Assembly (NCBI RefSeq): GCF_026420845.1
Contig: NZ_JAOWCB010000009.1
Coordinates: 124,001-188,000, forward strand
Reading direction: 5' to 3'
From: Streptomyces sp. PR69
GTDB taxonomy: Bacteria; Actinomycetota; Actinomycetes; Streptomycetales; Streptomycetaceae
Length of the DNA stretch: 64,000 nt
Shown here: positions 8,761 through 18,065 of the stretch, one piece after another
Numbering within the stretch: the first letter of the stretch is position 1
Layout of the letters: every line of letters starts with the position of its first letter
Translations under genes and position numbers: made by a program
Notes under the pieces: generated by a model
What the model saw: the letters and a program-made list of their open reading frames with translations, nothing else
Databases searched by the model: none
What the model was told of the DNA's origin: nothing

Positions 8761-9687
8761 TCAGTAGCGCTCGACCAGGGTCGTGCCGCCGTAGTTGGAG
8801 CCGGACCGGCCCAGCGTGGCGTCGAACGCCTGCTTGCGGTCGCCGTTCTCGTCATGCGCCTCGATGGCGTCGGAGACCGCCTCGCGCAGTGCCTTGTCGT
8901 CCCTGTCCATGCCGACGCCGTACGGCTCCTCGGTGAACGGGGTGCCGACGACCCGCAGTTCGCCGGGGCGCTGGGCCGCATACCCCATGAGGATGGCGTC
9001 GTCCGTGGTGACGGCGTCGACCTTCCCGTCCAGCAGCTGCTCTACGCACTCGGTGTACTTCGCGGTCTCCACGGTCTTGGTGTTGTACTCCGGGCTCTTG
9101 ATCTCCTTGAGCGCGGTGGAGCCCTTCACCGAGCAGACCGTCTTGCCCACCAGCGAGTACGGACCGCTGATCGACCGGTCGTCCTTGCGCACCAGCAGAT
9201 CGGCGCCGGCCATGTAGTACGGGCCCGCGAACCCGACGCGCTTCTTGCGCTCGTCGTTGATCGTGTAGGTGCCGACATAGAGGTCGACCTCGCCGTTCGT
9301 GATCGCGGCCTCCCGGTTGTTCGAGTCGACCGTCTTGAACTCGATCTTTTCAGGGGAGAAGCCGAGATCGGCGGCGATCATCTTGGCGATCTCGATGTCG
9401 AAGCCGGAGCGGTTGCCGTCGGCGTCCTCGTAGCCCAGGAACGGCTGGTCGTTCTTGGCGCCGACGACCAGCTTGCCGGCCGCCTGGGCCCGCTTCAGCA
9501 CCGGCGAGTCGATCTCCACGTCCTTGGCCACCTTGTAGGTGGGCAGCCGCGGCCCGTCCTGCTTCGACATACCGCTGCCGGACGGCTTGGCGTCCGCGCC
9601 CTCCGAGCCGCCGCCGCACCCGCTCGCGGCCAGGGTGACGGCAATGGCGGCGATCGCGGCGGTCGCCGCGGACTTGCAGGACTTCAT
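8761..9687 (-). CDS. Glutamate-type ABC transporter substrate-binding lipoprotein
   Basis: A 308-residue family 3 solute-binding protein. The signal peptide ends in a lipobox (LAASGC, Cys24), so it is lipid-anchored outside the membrane. The body matches GluB-like proteins: LVVGAKNDQPFLGYEDADG, SGFDIEIAKMIAADLGF, EAAITNGEVDLYVGTYTI, VGKTVCSVKGSTA, CVEQLLDGKVDAVTTDDAIL. It should bind glutamate or a related polar amino acid. No permease or ATPase gene is beside it, so it is an orphan, either serving a distant GluACD system or acting as a sensor. It ends against the PRC gene at a shared terminator. It is divergent from the LAL regulator (250 bp apart), a possible regulator. Confidence 0.9.
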   Translation of the reverse strand: MKSCKSAATAAIAAIAVTLAASGCGGGSEGADAKPSGSGMSKQDGPRLPTYKVAKDVEIDSPVLKRAQAAGKLVVGAKNDQPFLGYEDADGNRSGFDIEIAKMIAADLGFSPEKIEFKTVDSNNREAAITNGEVDLYVGTYTINDERKKRVGFAGPYYMAGADLLVRKDDRSISGPYSLVGKTVCSVKGSTALKEIKSPEYNTKTVETAKYTECVEQLLDGKVDAVTTDDAILMGYAAQRPGELRVVGTPFTEEPYGVGMDRDDKALREAVSDAIEAHDENGDRKQAFDATLGRSGSNYGGTTLVERY

Positions 9688-9937
9688 GGTGGGACATCCT
9701 TCATACGTGCGATCGCACGGTGGTGCGACGACCGTGGCGAAATGCCCGCTATAGGGCTGTTCGTTCCGCTCGCTTCATTGGTGAAGAGGACAGTAGGGAC
9801 GCCGTCGAGCCGGCGTCAGCAGATCTGAGCGGAACTTGAGCATCACGGTCCGGCTACGGGCGGACATCTCCGCCGGGAGCGGGCGGCCTGTTGCGGACCG
9901 CGGTCCCGCGAGTAAAGATCGAATAAGGAGCACTGTG

Positions 9938-12733
9938 ATGTCCCCGCCAGCAGGGCGTCCCGGCCGCCCGCCCGACGCCGCTGACCACGGTCGCGGGCCG
10001 GGCCGCGGGCCCCGGGCCGCCCTCCTCTCCGGCGGCGACCCGGCGTACGCGGCCCGGTTCGCCGTCCCGGCCCTGCCGTCGGCCTTCGTCCGCAGGCAGC
10101 GCCTCACCCGGCGGCTGACCGCGGGAGCGGCCGGACCGCTGGTGCTGATCACCGGCCCCGCGGGCGCGGGCAAGACCCTGCTCGCCGCCCACTGGGCGGC
10201 GTCGTCCGCCCCGCCCGCGCAGCCGGCCTGGCTGACGCTGGAGCCCGGGGACAACGCGCCGGGCGTGTTCTGGGCCGGCGTCCTCACCGCGCTGCGCGAC
10301 CACGGGCCCGCCCGCCCCGACGCCGTGGGAAGCCCCGTACGCGCCGGGGAAGTGGACCCCTCCCTGCTGGCCCGGCTCGCCGCGCGGCTGAGCGGGCGCG
10401 CCGAACCGGTCGTGCTTGTGCTCGACGCGTACGACCACATCACCTCCCCGGAGGTGGCCGCCGGACTGCACCGGGTGCTGCGGCATGCCGCACCGGGGCT
10501 GCGGCTCGTCCTCACCAGCCGGAGCGAGCCGCTCCTGCCGCTCCACCGCTACCGGGCCGCGGGCGAGATCACCGAGATCCGCGGGGCGGACCTGGCCTTC
10601 ACCCCGGACGAGACGGCCCGGCTGCTGCGCGGCCACGGCCTGTCCCTGCCGGCCGAGACCGCCGACGCGCTCACCGCACGAACCGAAGGCTGGGCCGCCG
10701 GGCTGCGGCTGAGCGCACTGGCCGCACGGGAGTCACCGGACCCGGCGGGCTTCCTCGCCGGCTTCGAGGCGGGGCACAGCACGATCGCCGACTATCTGCT
10801 CGCCGAGGTGCTCGAAGCACAGCCCGAGGCCGTCCAGGACCTGTTGCTGCGCACCAGCGTCCTGGACCGGACCTGCCCCGCCCTGGCCGACACGCTTACC
10901 GGACGCCGGGACGCCGAGGGGATACTCGCCGGCCTGGCGCGGGCGAACGCCCTGGTCGAGCCGATCGGCCATGGCTGGTACCGGCATCACGCGCTGTTCG
11001 CGGAGATCCTCCGCGTCCATCTGCGGGCCGGGCATCCTGGCCTGGACACCGAGCTGCACCGCCGTGCGGCGCGCTGGCTGGGCGACGCGGGGCGGACCGC
11101 CGAGGCGCTGCCCCACGCGGCGGCCGCGGACGACTGGGAGTGGGCCGCGTCCCGCTTCATCGACGACCTCGCCGTGGGCCGGCTCTTCACCGGCCTCGAC
11201 GCCGACCGGCTGACCGGTCTGTTCTCCGCCATGCCGCCCGGCGTCCCGGGGCCCGCCGCAGGCCTGGTCCGCGCCGGATGCGCCCTGGCCCGCTATGACC
11301 TGCCCGCCGGTCTGGAGCAGCTGCGCGCCGTTTCCGCACAGCAGCCCGCGGCCGCGGCGCCGGCCCGGGCACTGCTCAGCCGGGCGCTCCTGTGGGCGCT
11401 GGCGGGACGGCTGACCGGATCGGCCGGGACGGCGCGGACCGCCGTGTACGAGGTGGAGCGGGCCGCGCTGCGACTCCCCGAGGACCTTCGGGTCCGCCGC
11501 CCCGAGCTGTTCGCCCTGCCGCTCGTCGCCCTCGGCTCCGCCCTGCTGTGGGAAGGCAGCCTCGACGCCGCCCGGCAGGCGCTGCTCGACGCGGGCGAGG
11601 CGATCGACGCGGCGGACGGAGCCGGTGCGCCCGGAGCACCCGATGTGGCCGGTGCGCCCGATGTGGCCATTGCGGCCGGGGGCGGTCCGGAGACGGTCCA
11701 CCCCCGCTATGCGGCGCTCAGCGGGCTCGCCCTCGTCGATGTGCTGCGCGGCCTGCCGGGTCCGGCCCAGGCGTATGCGCGACGGGCGCTCGCCGTGGCC
11801 GAACAGGGCGGGCTCGCGCCCCGCGCCCGTAGCGGAGTCGCCCATCTCGCCCTGGCCGCCGTCGCCCTCGACCGCGCTGACACCGCCGCCGCCCGGGACG
11901 AGCTGGACCGCGCGGCGGAGTCGTCCGGCGCGCACCACGACCCGGTCGCGGCCTCGGCGGCGGCCCTCTGGCGCTCCCGGCTGCTGCTCGCCGAGGGCGA
12001 CCCCCTCGCGGCGCTCGCCGCCCTCGACGGGGCCCGGCCGCTGGGGACCGCCCATCCGTCGCCCTGGGTCTTCGACCATGCCGCCGTGGTCCGTTCCGCG
12101 GCGCTGCTGGCCCTGGACGATCCGCACGCCGCGGTCGGGGCGCTGGGCGGAGTGTCGCCGGATGAACCGCTGGGCGCCGCCGCTTCGGCACGTGCCCGCC
12201 TGGCCGTCCAGGACGCCGAGGCGGCGCTCGCGCTCCTCGACGCGCTCCCTCAGGACGGCGGCCGGGGCACGGGCCCCGGCGTCCGTGTGCGGGTGCTGCT
12301 GGCCCGGGCGGAGACGCTGGACCGCCTCGGCGATCCCGCCGGTGCGGCCAGCGTCCTGGCCCAGGCGCTCGCGGCGGCCCGCCCCGACCGGCTGCGGCTT
12401 CCGTTCCGTGAGTCCGGGCCGTCCCTGCGGCTGCTGCTGCGGCGGCCGGACCTCGCACGCGCGCACGCGTGGCTCGGGCCGCCGCTCCTCGGAGGGCTCC
12501 CCGCGCCCCAGCGGGACGGCGACGCCCCGGCCCCCGTCCTGGAGCCGCTCAGCGAGCGGGAACGGCAGGTCCTGGAACGGGCGGCGCAGATGCTCTCCAC
12601 TCAGGAGATCGCCGACGAGCTCCATCTGTCGGTGAACACCGTCAAGACCCACCTCAAGAGCGTCCACCGCAAACTCTCCGCACGCCGCAGGGGCGAGGCC
12701 GTACGGCGCGCCAGGGAACTCCGTCTGCTGTGA
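9938..12733 (+). CDS. LAL-type (MalT-like) LuxR family ATP-binding regulator
   Basis: A 931-residue large ATP-binding LuxR-type regulator. After about 40 residues comes a STAND-type NTPase: Walker A GPAGAGKT (residues 73-80), and a Walker B-like VVLVLDAYDHI. A TPR-like helical sensor region fills the middle, with an Ala/Gly/Pro-rich patch (GAPGAPDVAGAPDVA). A LuxR helix-turn-helix closes the last 65 residues (LSERERQVLERAAQ, STQEIADELHLSVNTVKTHL). The ATG at 9938 has AAGGAG seven bases upstream, so longer upstream frames are rejected. Such proteins activate transcription after binding ATP and an inducer. Candidate targets are the divergent binding-protein gene and the small gene downstream. 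Confidence 0.9.
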   Translation: MSPPAGRPGRPPDAADHGRGPGRGPRAALLSGGDPAYAARFAVPALPSAFVRRQRLTRRLTAGAAGPLVLITGPAGAGKTLLAAHWAASSAPPAQPAWLTLEPGDNAPGVFWAGVLTALRDHGPARPDAVGSPVRAGEVDPSLLARLAARLSGRAEPVVLVLDAYDHITSPEVAAGLHRVLRHAAPGLRLVLTSRSEPLLPLHRYRAAGEITEIRGADLAFTPDETARLLRGHGLSLPAETADALTARTEGWAAGLRLSALAARESPDPAGFLAGFEAGHSTIADYLLAEVLEAQPEAVQDLLLRTSVLDRTCPALADTLTGRRDAEGILAGLARANALVEPIGHGWYRHHALFAEILRVHLRAGHPGLDTELHRRAARWLGDAGRTAEALPHAAAADDWEWAASRFIDDLAVGRLFTGLDADRLTGLFSAMPPGVPGPAAGLVRAGCALARYDLPAGLEQLRAVSAQQPAAAAPARALLSRALLWALAGRLTGSAGTARTAVYEVERAALRLPEDLRVRRPELFALPLVALGSALLWEGSLDAARQALLDAGEAIDAADGAGAPGAPDVAGAPDVAIAAGGGPETVHPRYAALSGLALVDVLRGLPGPAQAYARRALAVAEQGGLAPRARSGVAHLALAAVALDRADTAAARDELDRAAESSGAHHDPVAASAAALWRSRLLLAEGDPLAALAALDGARPLGTAHPSPWVFDHAAVVRSAALLALDDPHAAVGALGGVSPDEPLGAAASARARLAVQDAEAALALLDALPQDGGRGTGPGVRVRVLLARAETLDRLGDPAGAASVLAQALAAARPDRLRLPFRESGPSLRLLLRRPDLARAHAWLGPPLLGGLPAPQRDGDAPAPVLEPLSERERQVLERAAQMLSTQEIADELHLSVNTVKTHLKSVHRKLSARRRGEAVRRARELRLL

Positions 12734-12853
12734 CGGCCGCCGCCGTGCGCGCACGGGTCGCCGCGGGTCACCTCGGCAGGGTGATGCCGCGGGGGAGGGC
12801 GGGGGAGACGATGGCCGCAGCGGGGGACGCATGGACGGGAGAAGCGTGCGCAC

Positions 12854-13054
12854 ATGCGCTACGAGATCCGCATCGCCGGCGCCGTGTCGGAGGTCGTACG
12901 CCACGAGGCGTTCCCCGAACTGGCCAGCGTCGTCGTGCCGTCGCAGACGCTGCTGTTCGGTCAGGTGACCGATGACGCCCATCTGTACGGCCTGCTGAGC
13001 CGCTGCCAGGCGCTGGGACTGCGGGTCGTGGAACTCCGCCGGCTGCCCGAGTGA
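12854..13054 (+). CDS. Small conserved-looking protein, 66 residues
   Basis: A 66-residue protein (MRYEIRIAGAVSE, then VVPSQTLLFGQVTDDAHLYG and LLSRCQALGLRVVELRRLP). It has alternating hydrophobic strands and one helix, suggesting a compact alpha/beta fold. It lies 120 bp after the LAL regulator on the same strand. Codon bias is coding-like. The ribosome site is weak, so the start is less sure. The TDDAHLYGLL plus ELRRLP ending resembles small proteins I have seen beside LAL regulators in streptomycetes, but I cannot name the family or a function. Confidence 0.6.
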   Translation: MRYEIRIAGAVSEVVRHEAFPELASVVVPSQTLLFGQVTDDAHLYGLLSRCQALGLRVVELRRLPE

Positions 13055-13150
13055 GGCATGCCGTGGTCGGGACACGGCGTGGGGCAAGGCATGGCGCGGG
13101 GTGATGCATGCCGCGGGGCGAGGCACGTCACGGGTGAGGCATGCCCGGGC
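13055..13150. repeat. Degenerate GAGGCATGCCG tandem repeats
   Basis: Directly after the stop codon of the 66-residue gene, imperfect copies of a GAGGCATGCCG-like unit recur about every 17-25 bp: GAGGCATGCCG, AAGGCATGGCG, GATGCATGCCG, GAGGCACGTC, GAGGCATGCCC. The region is non-coding and precedes a terminator hairpin. Confidence 0.45.
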
Positions 13151-13162
13151 CTCAAACCCGGA

Positions 13163-13192
13163 CGGCGGGAGCATGCCGGCACGCTCCCGCCG
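13163..13192. terminator. Bidirectional terminator hairpin
   Basis: Perfect 10-bp arms CGGCGGGAGC and GCTCCCGCCG with a 10-nt loop, in the gap between the rightward 66-residue gene and the leftward SHOCT-protein gene. There is no U-tract. It is placed to serve both convergent units. Confidence 0.65.
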
Positions 13193-13213
13193 CCCGGGCT
13201 CAATGCCCGGAAG

Positions 13214-13624
13214 TCAGCCCGCGAGGACCTTCGCCTTGGCCCGCTCGTACTCCTCGGCCGTGAGGTCGCCCTTGTCACGCAGCCCGGCCAGCTTCGCCAG
13301 CTCATCCGCGTGGCTCGTCCCCGCACCGCCCGGCGGCGCCTCGGCAGCCGCCTCCCTGACGTAGCTGCGGAACGCCTCCTGCTGGCGCCGGGCATGGCGC
13401 AGCTCGCGCTCGCCCATGTCGCGGCCGCGGGCGACCAGATAGACGAAGACGCCCAGGAAGGGAAGGAGGCATACGAAGACGGTCCAGCCCGTCTTGCCCC
13501 AGCCGCCCATGCTGTCGTCGCGGAAGATGTCGGCGATGACCCGGAACAGCAGCATCAGCCACAGGATCCACAGGAAGAACCACAGCATCGTCAGGAACAC
13601 ATTGAGGAGGGGAAAGTCGGTCAT
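13214..13624 (-). CDS. PLDc_N/SHOCT membrane protein
   Basis: A 136-residue protein. Two N-terminal transmembrane helices (VFLTMLWFFLWILWLMLLFRV and TVFVCLLPFLGVFVYLVARG) flank the DDSMGGWGKTGW motif typical of PLDc_N-type membrane anchors. A short linker leads to a C-terminal SHOCT motif (ADELAKLAGLRDKGDLTAEE, ending in YERAKAKVLAG). The SHOCT module is a short oligomerising helix pair found on many membrane proteins; no enzymatic role is implied. The ATG at 13624 follows GGAGG; an upstream in-frame ATG at 13654 is less likely. It lies 42 bp after the next gene upstream, so the two may be cotranscribed. Confidence 0.85.
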   Translation of the reverse strand: MTDFPLLNVFLTMLWFFLWILWLMLLFRVIADIFRDDSMGGWGKTGWTVFVCLLPFLGVFVYLVARGRDMGERELRHARRQQEAFRSYVREAAAEAPPGGAGTSHADELAKLAGLRDKGDLTAEEYERAKAKVLAG

Positions 13625-13666
13625 CGCGACCTCCTGCCGTAAGAGGGACGGCATCGCCCCGCGCGC

Positions 13667-14077
13667 TCAGGTTTCCTCGGGCTTGACCGTGCACAGGGCC
13701 CAGATGATGAACGCGTACAGCGCGATCACCACGATGGACCAGAGCGGGTAGTACGGGATGGTCAGGAAGTTGGCGATGATCAGCAGCCCGGCCAGTCCGA
13801 CCCCCGCGGCGCGGGCCGCGACGGAGCCCGTGAAGAGCCCGAGGCTCACCAGGATGGCGAGGGCGCCGAGGATCAGATGGATCCAGCCCCAACCCGTCAG
13901 ATCGAACTCGAAGACATAGTCCGGCGTGGTGATGAACACCTCGTCCTCGGCGATGGCCATGATGCCCCGGAAGAGGTCGAGCAGCCCGGCGATGAACAGC
14001 ATCACGGCCGCGAAGGCCACCAGGCCCCTGGCAACCGTGGCGGATCCGCCCGAGCGTTGTGGAGTGGTGGTCGCCAT
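13667..14077 (-). CDS. Four-helix membrane protein, DUF7144-like
   Basis: A 136-residue integral membrane protein with four predicted helices: GLVAFAAVMLFIAGLLDLFRG, GWIHLILGALAILVSLGLF, AAGVGLAGLLIIANFLTIPYY and SIVVIALYAFIIWALC. The pattern (FRGIMAI near the first helix, TGWGWIHLILG, NFLTIPYYPLW) matches a family widespread in actinobacteria with no assigned role. It carries an intact start after a purine-rich site. It is upstream of the SHOCT protein on the same strand and both are small membrane proteins, so they may act in one complex. The family number is from memory. Confidence 0.78.
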   Translation of the reverse strand: MATTTPQRSGGSATVARGLVAFAAVMLFIAGLLDLFRGIMAIAEDEVFITTPDYVFEFDLTGWGWIHLILGALAILVSLGLFTGSVAARAAGVGLAGLLIIANFLTIPYYPLWSIVVIALYAFIIWALCTVKPEET

Positions 14078-14268
14078 GGCTCTTCCCTCCTGACGAACCG
14101 TGCAGCGGCTCGCTGCGGTACGTTCCCGAGCATGACGCCGCCGCGGGCCTGTGGCCTCACCCCCGGCGGGTGAGCCGTGCCCCGCCCCGCGGCGGACGGC
14201 AACGCGGGCCGCGGCCTTGACCGGCCGCGGCCCGCGTCTGCGCCGCTCGTCAGTGCGTCAGCGCGGTG

Positions 14269-14940
14269 TCACCGGCGCTCGACGAACGTCTTGCCGCTGT
14301 GCCCCTCGGCGGAGCACGACCTCTTCTCCGCGGGGGTCATCTTGCGGGTCTTGACGATCACCGCGTTGTTCTTGCCGTCCGTGCCGTTCTTCGCGGGGCC
14401 GGTGATGGCATCCCCGAAGAACCAGTAGTAGTGATCCCACTTGGGGCTGTCGTAGTGGGTCTGCCAGGTGCCGTACACCTTCTGCATCACCTGCGCGCGG
14501 GAGATCCAGCCCACCTCGCCCGGAGCGACGGTCATGCTCAGCGAGCTGCTCTCGGAGTGCGTGCTCGACCAGGTGTGGTTGTAGCTCGCCGTCACACTGA
14601 GGTCCACCAGCCCCGCGATATTGCCGCCGGCGGTGACCGACACCCCGAACGAGTCGGTGGAGCCCACCGTGTCGGTCCAGGTCATCGACTGGGTCGCGGG
14701 CGAAGTGCTGCAGTTGTAGAGGGAGTCGGACACCTGCCGGAACGAGCCGAGGTACGCCTCGCCCAGCTTCGGGTCGTTGAAGGTGCACTTGCCCAGGCCG
14801 GAACGGCAGTCCGCCATCAGCAGCTCCCGGGTCGGCCCGTCGTCGGCCGCCGCGGGGGAGGCCGTGGCGGCTATCACGCCGAATGCCGCCGCCGCGAGGG
14901 CGAGCATCCTGCCGCCGCGCCTCATGGGGTTCATCGTCAT
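14269..14940 (-). CDS. Secreted protein with an aerolysin/ETX-MTX2-like strand pattern
   Basis: A 223-residue secreted protein. A Sec signal peptide (RRGGRMLALAAAAFGVIAATA, cleavage near SPAAA-DD) is followed by a domain with three Cys in its first 50 mature residues. Then come long Ser/Thr-rich amphipathic strands (SMTWTDTVGSTDSFGVSVTA, SVTASYNHTWSSTHSESSS, LSMTVAPGEVGWI). The alternating polar pattern before a PGE-W turn is what aerolysin-type beta-pore-formers show around the insertion loop. That assignment is pattern recognition, not a database match. The ATG at 14940 has GAGAGG upstream. It stands alone, downstream of a SpoIIE sensor gene on the same strand and separated from it by 213 bp. 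Confidence 0.7.
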   Translation of the reverse strand: MTMNPMRRGGRMLALAAAAFGVIAATASPAAADDGPTRELLMADCRSGLGKCTFNDPKLGEAYLGSFRQVSDSLYNCSTSPATQSMTWTDTVGSTDSFGVSVTAGGNIAGLVDLSVTASYNHTWSSTHSESSSLSMTVAPGEVGWISRAQVMQKVYGTWQTHYDSPKWDHYYWFFGDAITGPAKNGTDGKNNAVIVKTRKMTPAEKRSCSAEGHSGKTFVERR

Positions 14941-15153
14941 GCGGTACCTCTCGCACTGTGCTTGGGGGGTCGGCGAACTCCAGCCCCGAGTCCGGGACTT
15001 GAGCGTCCCGCGGGCTGGTTGAGTGATCGCCGCCTGGTCCCTGCGAGACTCGCTCACCAGCGGTCACAGCTACACCAAAGGCAGGTAAAGTTGTAGTTGA
15101 TTCCGAAACCTGAAGGAGACCTTCCAGTTACCTGATAAGGCGTCAGAAAGGTT

Positions 15154-17835
15154 TCAGGAAACCGACGGAGTGGAGAGCTCCGCCCAGATGATCTTTCCGG
15201 CCGAGGTGTAGCGGGTGCCCCACCGCTCGGCGATCTGCGCCACCAGGAACAGCCCGCGCCCGCCCTCGTCCATCGTCGCGGCATACCGCAGATGCGGCGA
15301 GGTGCTGCTCCCGTCGGCGACCTCGCAGGTCAGTCCCTGATCGTGCAGCAGCCGGACCCGGATCGGCGCCACGCCGTAGCGGATCGCGTTGGTGAGCAGC
15401 TCGCTGAGGATCAGCTCCATGCTGAACGCCAGCTCGGCCAGCCCCCACTCCTCCAGCCTCTCCCCGACCGTGGCGCGCATCCCGGACACGGCGCTGGGGT
15501 CGCTCGGCACCTCCCACTGGGCGACCCGGTCCCGCCCCAGCACCCGGGTGCGGGCGATCAGCAGCGCCACATCGTCCTTGGGCCGCTCGGGCAGCAGGGC
15601 GGCCAGCACCGCACGGCAGCTCTCCTCCGGGGGCCGGTCGGGATGGGAAAGCGCCTGCCGCAGCAGCTCGATGCCGACGTCGATGTCGCGGCTGCGGTCC
15701 TCGATCAGACCGTCCGTATAGAACACCAGCTGGCTGCCCTCGGCCACCTGGAGCTCCGCCGCCTCGAACGGCATGCCGCCCAGGCCCAGCGGCGGCCCGG
15801 CCGGCAGCTCGGGGAACTCGACCCGGCCGTCCGGATGCACCAGCGCCGGCAGCGGATGCCCCGCCCGCGCCATGGTGCAGCGCGCCGCCACCGGGTCGTA
15901 GACCGCATACAGACAGGTCGCGCCGGTCATCGCCCGGCCCTCGTCGCCCGTCGCCTCGGCCTCGTCCTGGTCGATGCGGCCGACCAGGTCGTCAAGGCGT
16001 CCGAGCAGCTCGTCGGGCGGCAGATCCAGCGTCGAGAAGTTGTGCACGGCGGTACGCAGCCGCCCCATCGTCGCCGCGGCGTGCAGCCCGTGCCCGACCA
16101 CATCGCCCACCACCAGGCCCACCCGGCTGCCGGGCAGCGGAATCACATCGAACCAGTCGCCGCCCACCCCGGACTGCGCGGGCATATACCGGTGCGCCGC
16201 CTCGACCGCGCTGCGCTCGGGCAGCGCCCGCGGCAGCAGGCTGCGCTGCAGGGTCACGGCCATGGCGTGCTCACGGGTGTAGCGGCGCGCGTTGTCGACG
16301 GAGACGGCGGCACGGGCGACCAGCTCCTCGGCCAGCGACAGATCCTCCTCCTCGAACGGCCCCGGCTTCTCCGAGCGCCAGAAGTTGGCCACTCCCAGCA
16401 CCACCCCGCGCGCCTGGAGCGGCACCGTGATCAGCGAGTGGATGCCGTACTCGACGATCGCCTCGGCCCGCTCGGGGTCCTGGGCCTGCCAGCCCGCCGC
16501 CTTGGACAGCTCGGGGACCACCTCCGCCTGACCGCTGCCCAGCCCGCGCGCCTGCGGAGTGGAGGCCACAAACTCGATCAGCCTGCCGCGCGGGTACAGC
16601 GGATGGTCCTCCCGGATGCCGCACACGGCGGTGCGGCGCATGCCCGCCCCCACGCCGGGCTCCTCGCCCCGCAGCACGGGGTCGGCGAGATCGACGGTGA
16701 CGAAGTCCGCGAAGCCGGGGACGGCGACCTCCGCCAGCTCTTCCGCCGTCCGGGTGACATCGAGCGTGGTGCCGATGCCGACCCCGGCGTCGTACAGCAG
16801 TTTGAGGCGCTTGCGGGCGACCTCCGCACGTCCGGCGAGCGCCTGAAGCTCCGTGGAGTCGCGGATGGTCGCCACCGTGCCCAGCGGCCCGCCGGGGCCG
16901 TCGGTGGTCCGCTGGTTCACCGCCAGCAGCCGGTCCCCGGCCAGCCGCACCTCATCGGAGACCGCGCGCCCGGAGGCGAGCAGCTCCGCCATCGAGGGGT
17001 CGAGCCCCGGCAGATCCGCGATCCGGCGTCCCTCGGCGTCAGGGCGCAGCTCCAGCAGCCGCCTGGCCTCGTCGTTCGCCAGCAGCAGCCGCCCGTCGCC
17101 GCCGACGATGAGCACCCCTTCCCGCACCGCGTGGAGCACCGCGTCATGGTGCTCGTACATCCGGGTCATCTCCTCAGGACCCAGACCGTGCGTCTGCCGC
17201 CTGAGCCGTCTGGTCGCCAGCGCCGTGCCGGTCATCGCCACCGCAAGACCCGCGGCCCCGGCGCCGAGGATCAGCGGAAGCTGGTCATAGACCTCCCCGG
17301 TCACGTTCTCGACCTTCAGCCCGGCGGACACCAGCGCCACGACCGTGCCGTTCGGAGCCGTCACCGGCACCACGGCCTGGACCTCCTGGCCCAGCGGCCC
17401 GTCCACGCTCTCGACCAGCACCTCGCCCTGGAGAGACGGCTCGATGGTGCCGACGAAGCGCTGCCCGATCCGCTCCGGCAGCGGATGCGAGTAGCGGATG
17501 CCCTCGGTGTTCATCACCACGATGAAGTCGACGCCCGCCGCCCGGCGGGCCTCCTCCGCGAGCGGCTGGAGGACCTCGGAGGGGTCGGGCAGATTCAGCG
17601 TCTCGATCAGCCCGGGAGAGTGCGCGAAGGTCTCCGCGACGGCCACGGACCGGTTCTTCGCCTCCGTGTCGGCGTCCGCGCGGCTCTGCAGAAAGAGCGC
17701 CAGGATCGCACCCACGACCAGCAGGACCACGACCGCCACTTGGAGGACGAAGACCTGCCCGGCGACAGTCCGGGGGCGCGCGCCGAAAAGTGACCGGGCC
17801 GACACGCCCCGGAGTCGGTCGAAGCGGCTGATCAC
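15154..17835 (-). CDS. Membrane sensor with PAS, GAF, SpoIIE phosphatase and HATPase domains
   Basis: An 893-residue sensor. Two transmembrane helices (VFVLQVAVVVLLVVGAILAL and LILGAGAAGLAVAMTGTALA) flank an extracellular CitA/DcuS-like sensor region (VDFIVVMNTEGIRYSHPLPE, a classic signature). Inside are a PAS domain (VREGVLIVGGDGRLLLANDE), a GAF domain, a PP2C/SpoIIE phosphatase with GGDWFDVIPL and VVGDVVGHGLHAAATMGRLR, and a C-terminal anti-sigma-type ATPase (LILSELLTNAIRYG, DEGGRGLFLVAQIAERWG). It should dephosphorylate an anti-anti-sigma factor and bind a partner, so tuning an alternative sigma factor. The GTG at 17835 lacks a strong ribosome site; GTG at 17805 is an alternative. It is divergent from the sugar importer. 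Confidence 0.88.
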   Translation of the reverse strand: MISRFDRLRGVSARSLFGARPRTVAGQVFVLQVAVVVLLVVGAILALFLQSRADADTEAKNRSVAVAETFAHSPGLIETLNLPDPSEVLQPLAEEARRAAGVDFIVVMNTEGIRYSHPLPERIGQRFVGTIEPSLQGEVLVESVDGPLGQEVQAVVPVTAPNGTVVALVSAGLKVENVTGEVYDQLPLILGAGAAGLAVAMTGTALATRRLRRQTHGLGPEEMTRMYEHHDAVLHAVREGVLIVGGDGRLLLANDEARRLLELRPDAEGRRIADLPGLDPSMAELLASGRAVSDEVRLAGDRLLAVNQRTTDGPGGPLGTVATIRDSTELQALAGRAEVARKRLKLLYDAGVGIGTTLDVTRTAEELAEVAVPGFADFVTVDLADPVLRGEEPGVGAGMRRTAVCGIREDHPLYPRGRLIEFVASTPQARGLGSGQAEVVPELSKAAGWQAQDPERAEAIVEYGIHSLITVPLQARGVVLGVANFWRSEKPGPFEEEDLSLAEELVARAAVSVDNARRYTREHAMAVTLQRSLLPRALPERSAVEAAHRYMPAQSGVGGDWFDVIPLPGSRVGLVVGDVVGHGLHAAATMGRLRTAVHNFSTLDLPPDELLGRLDDLVGRIDQDEAEATGDEGRAMTGATCLYAVYDPVAARCTMARAGHPLPALVHPDGRVEFPELPAGPPLGLGGMPFEAAELQVAEGSQLVFYTDGLIEDRSRDIDVGIELLRQALSHPDRPPEESCRAVLAALLPERPKDDVALLIARTRVLGRDRVAQWEVPSDPSAVSGMRATVGERLEEWGLAELAFSMELILSELLTNAIRYGVAPIRVRLLHDQGLTCEVADGSSTSPHLRYAATMDEGGRGLFLVAQIAERWGTRYTSAGKIIWAELSTPSVS

Positions 17836-18065
17836 ATCGTCATTTGTAGCACCGGCCGGGGTCGCGGGCCACGGGCTTGCCCGATCTTCCCGGCCCGAGA
17901 GCTCCGAATACTTCCGGCCATCCGGGTGACCGCGGCGACCCGGCAGCCCCGTCACGGCGGCCCGCGCGTGCGCCGGGTCTACGGTCGACGCTGCGCCGGA
18001 CCCGCCGCAAGGCCGTACGGCGAGGCCACGACCGGCCGGAGAATCACGGCGCGGGGAGGTGAAGG

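Noticed and set aside
15292..17793. An 833-codon + strand open frame opposite the SpoIIE sensor
   Set aside because: It reads as Arg/Gln/His-rich low complexity without domains; the minus strand has complete PAS, GAF, SpoIIE and HATPase motifs.
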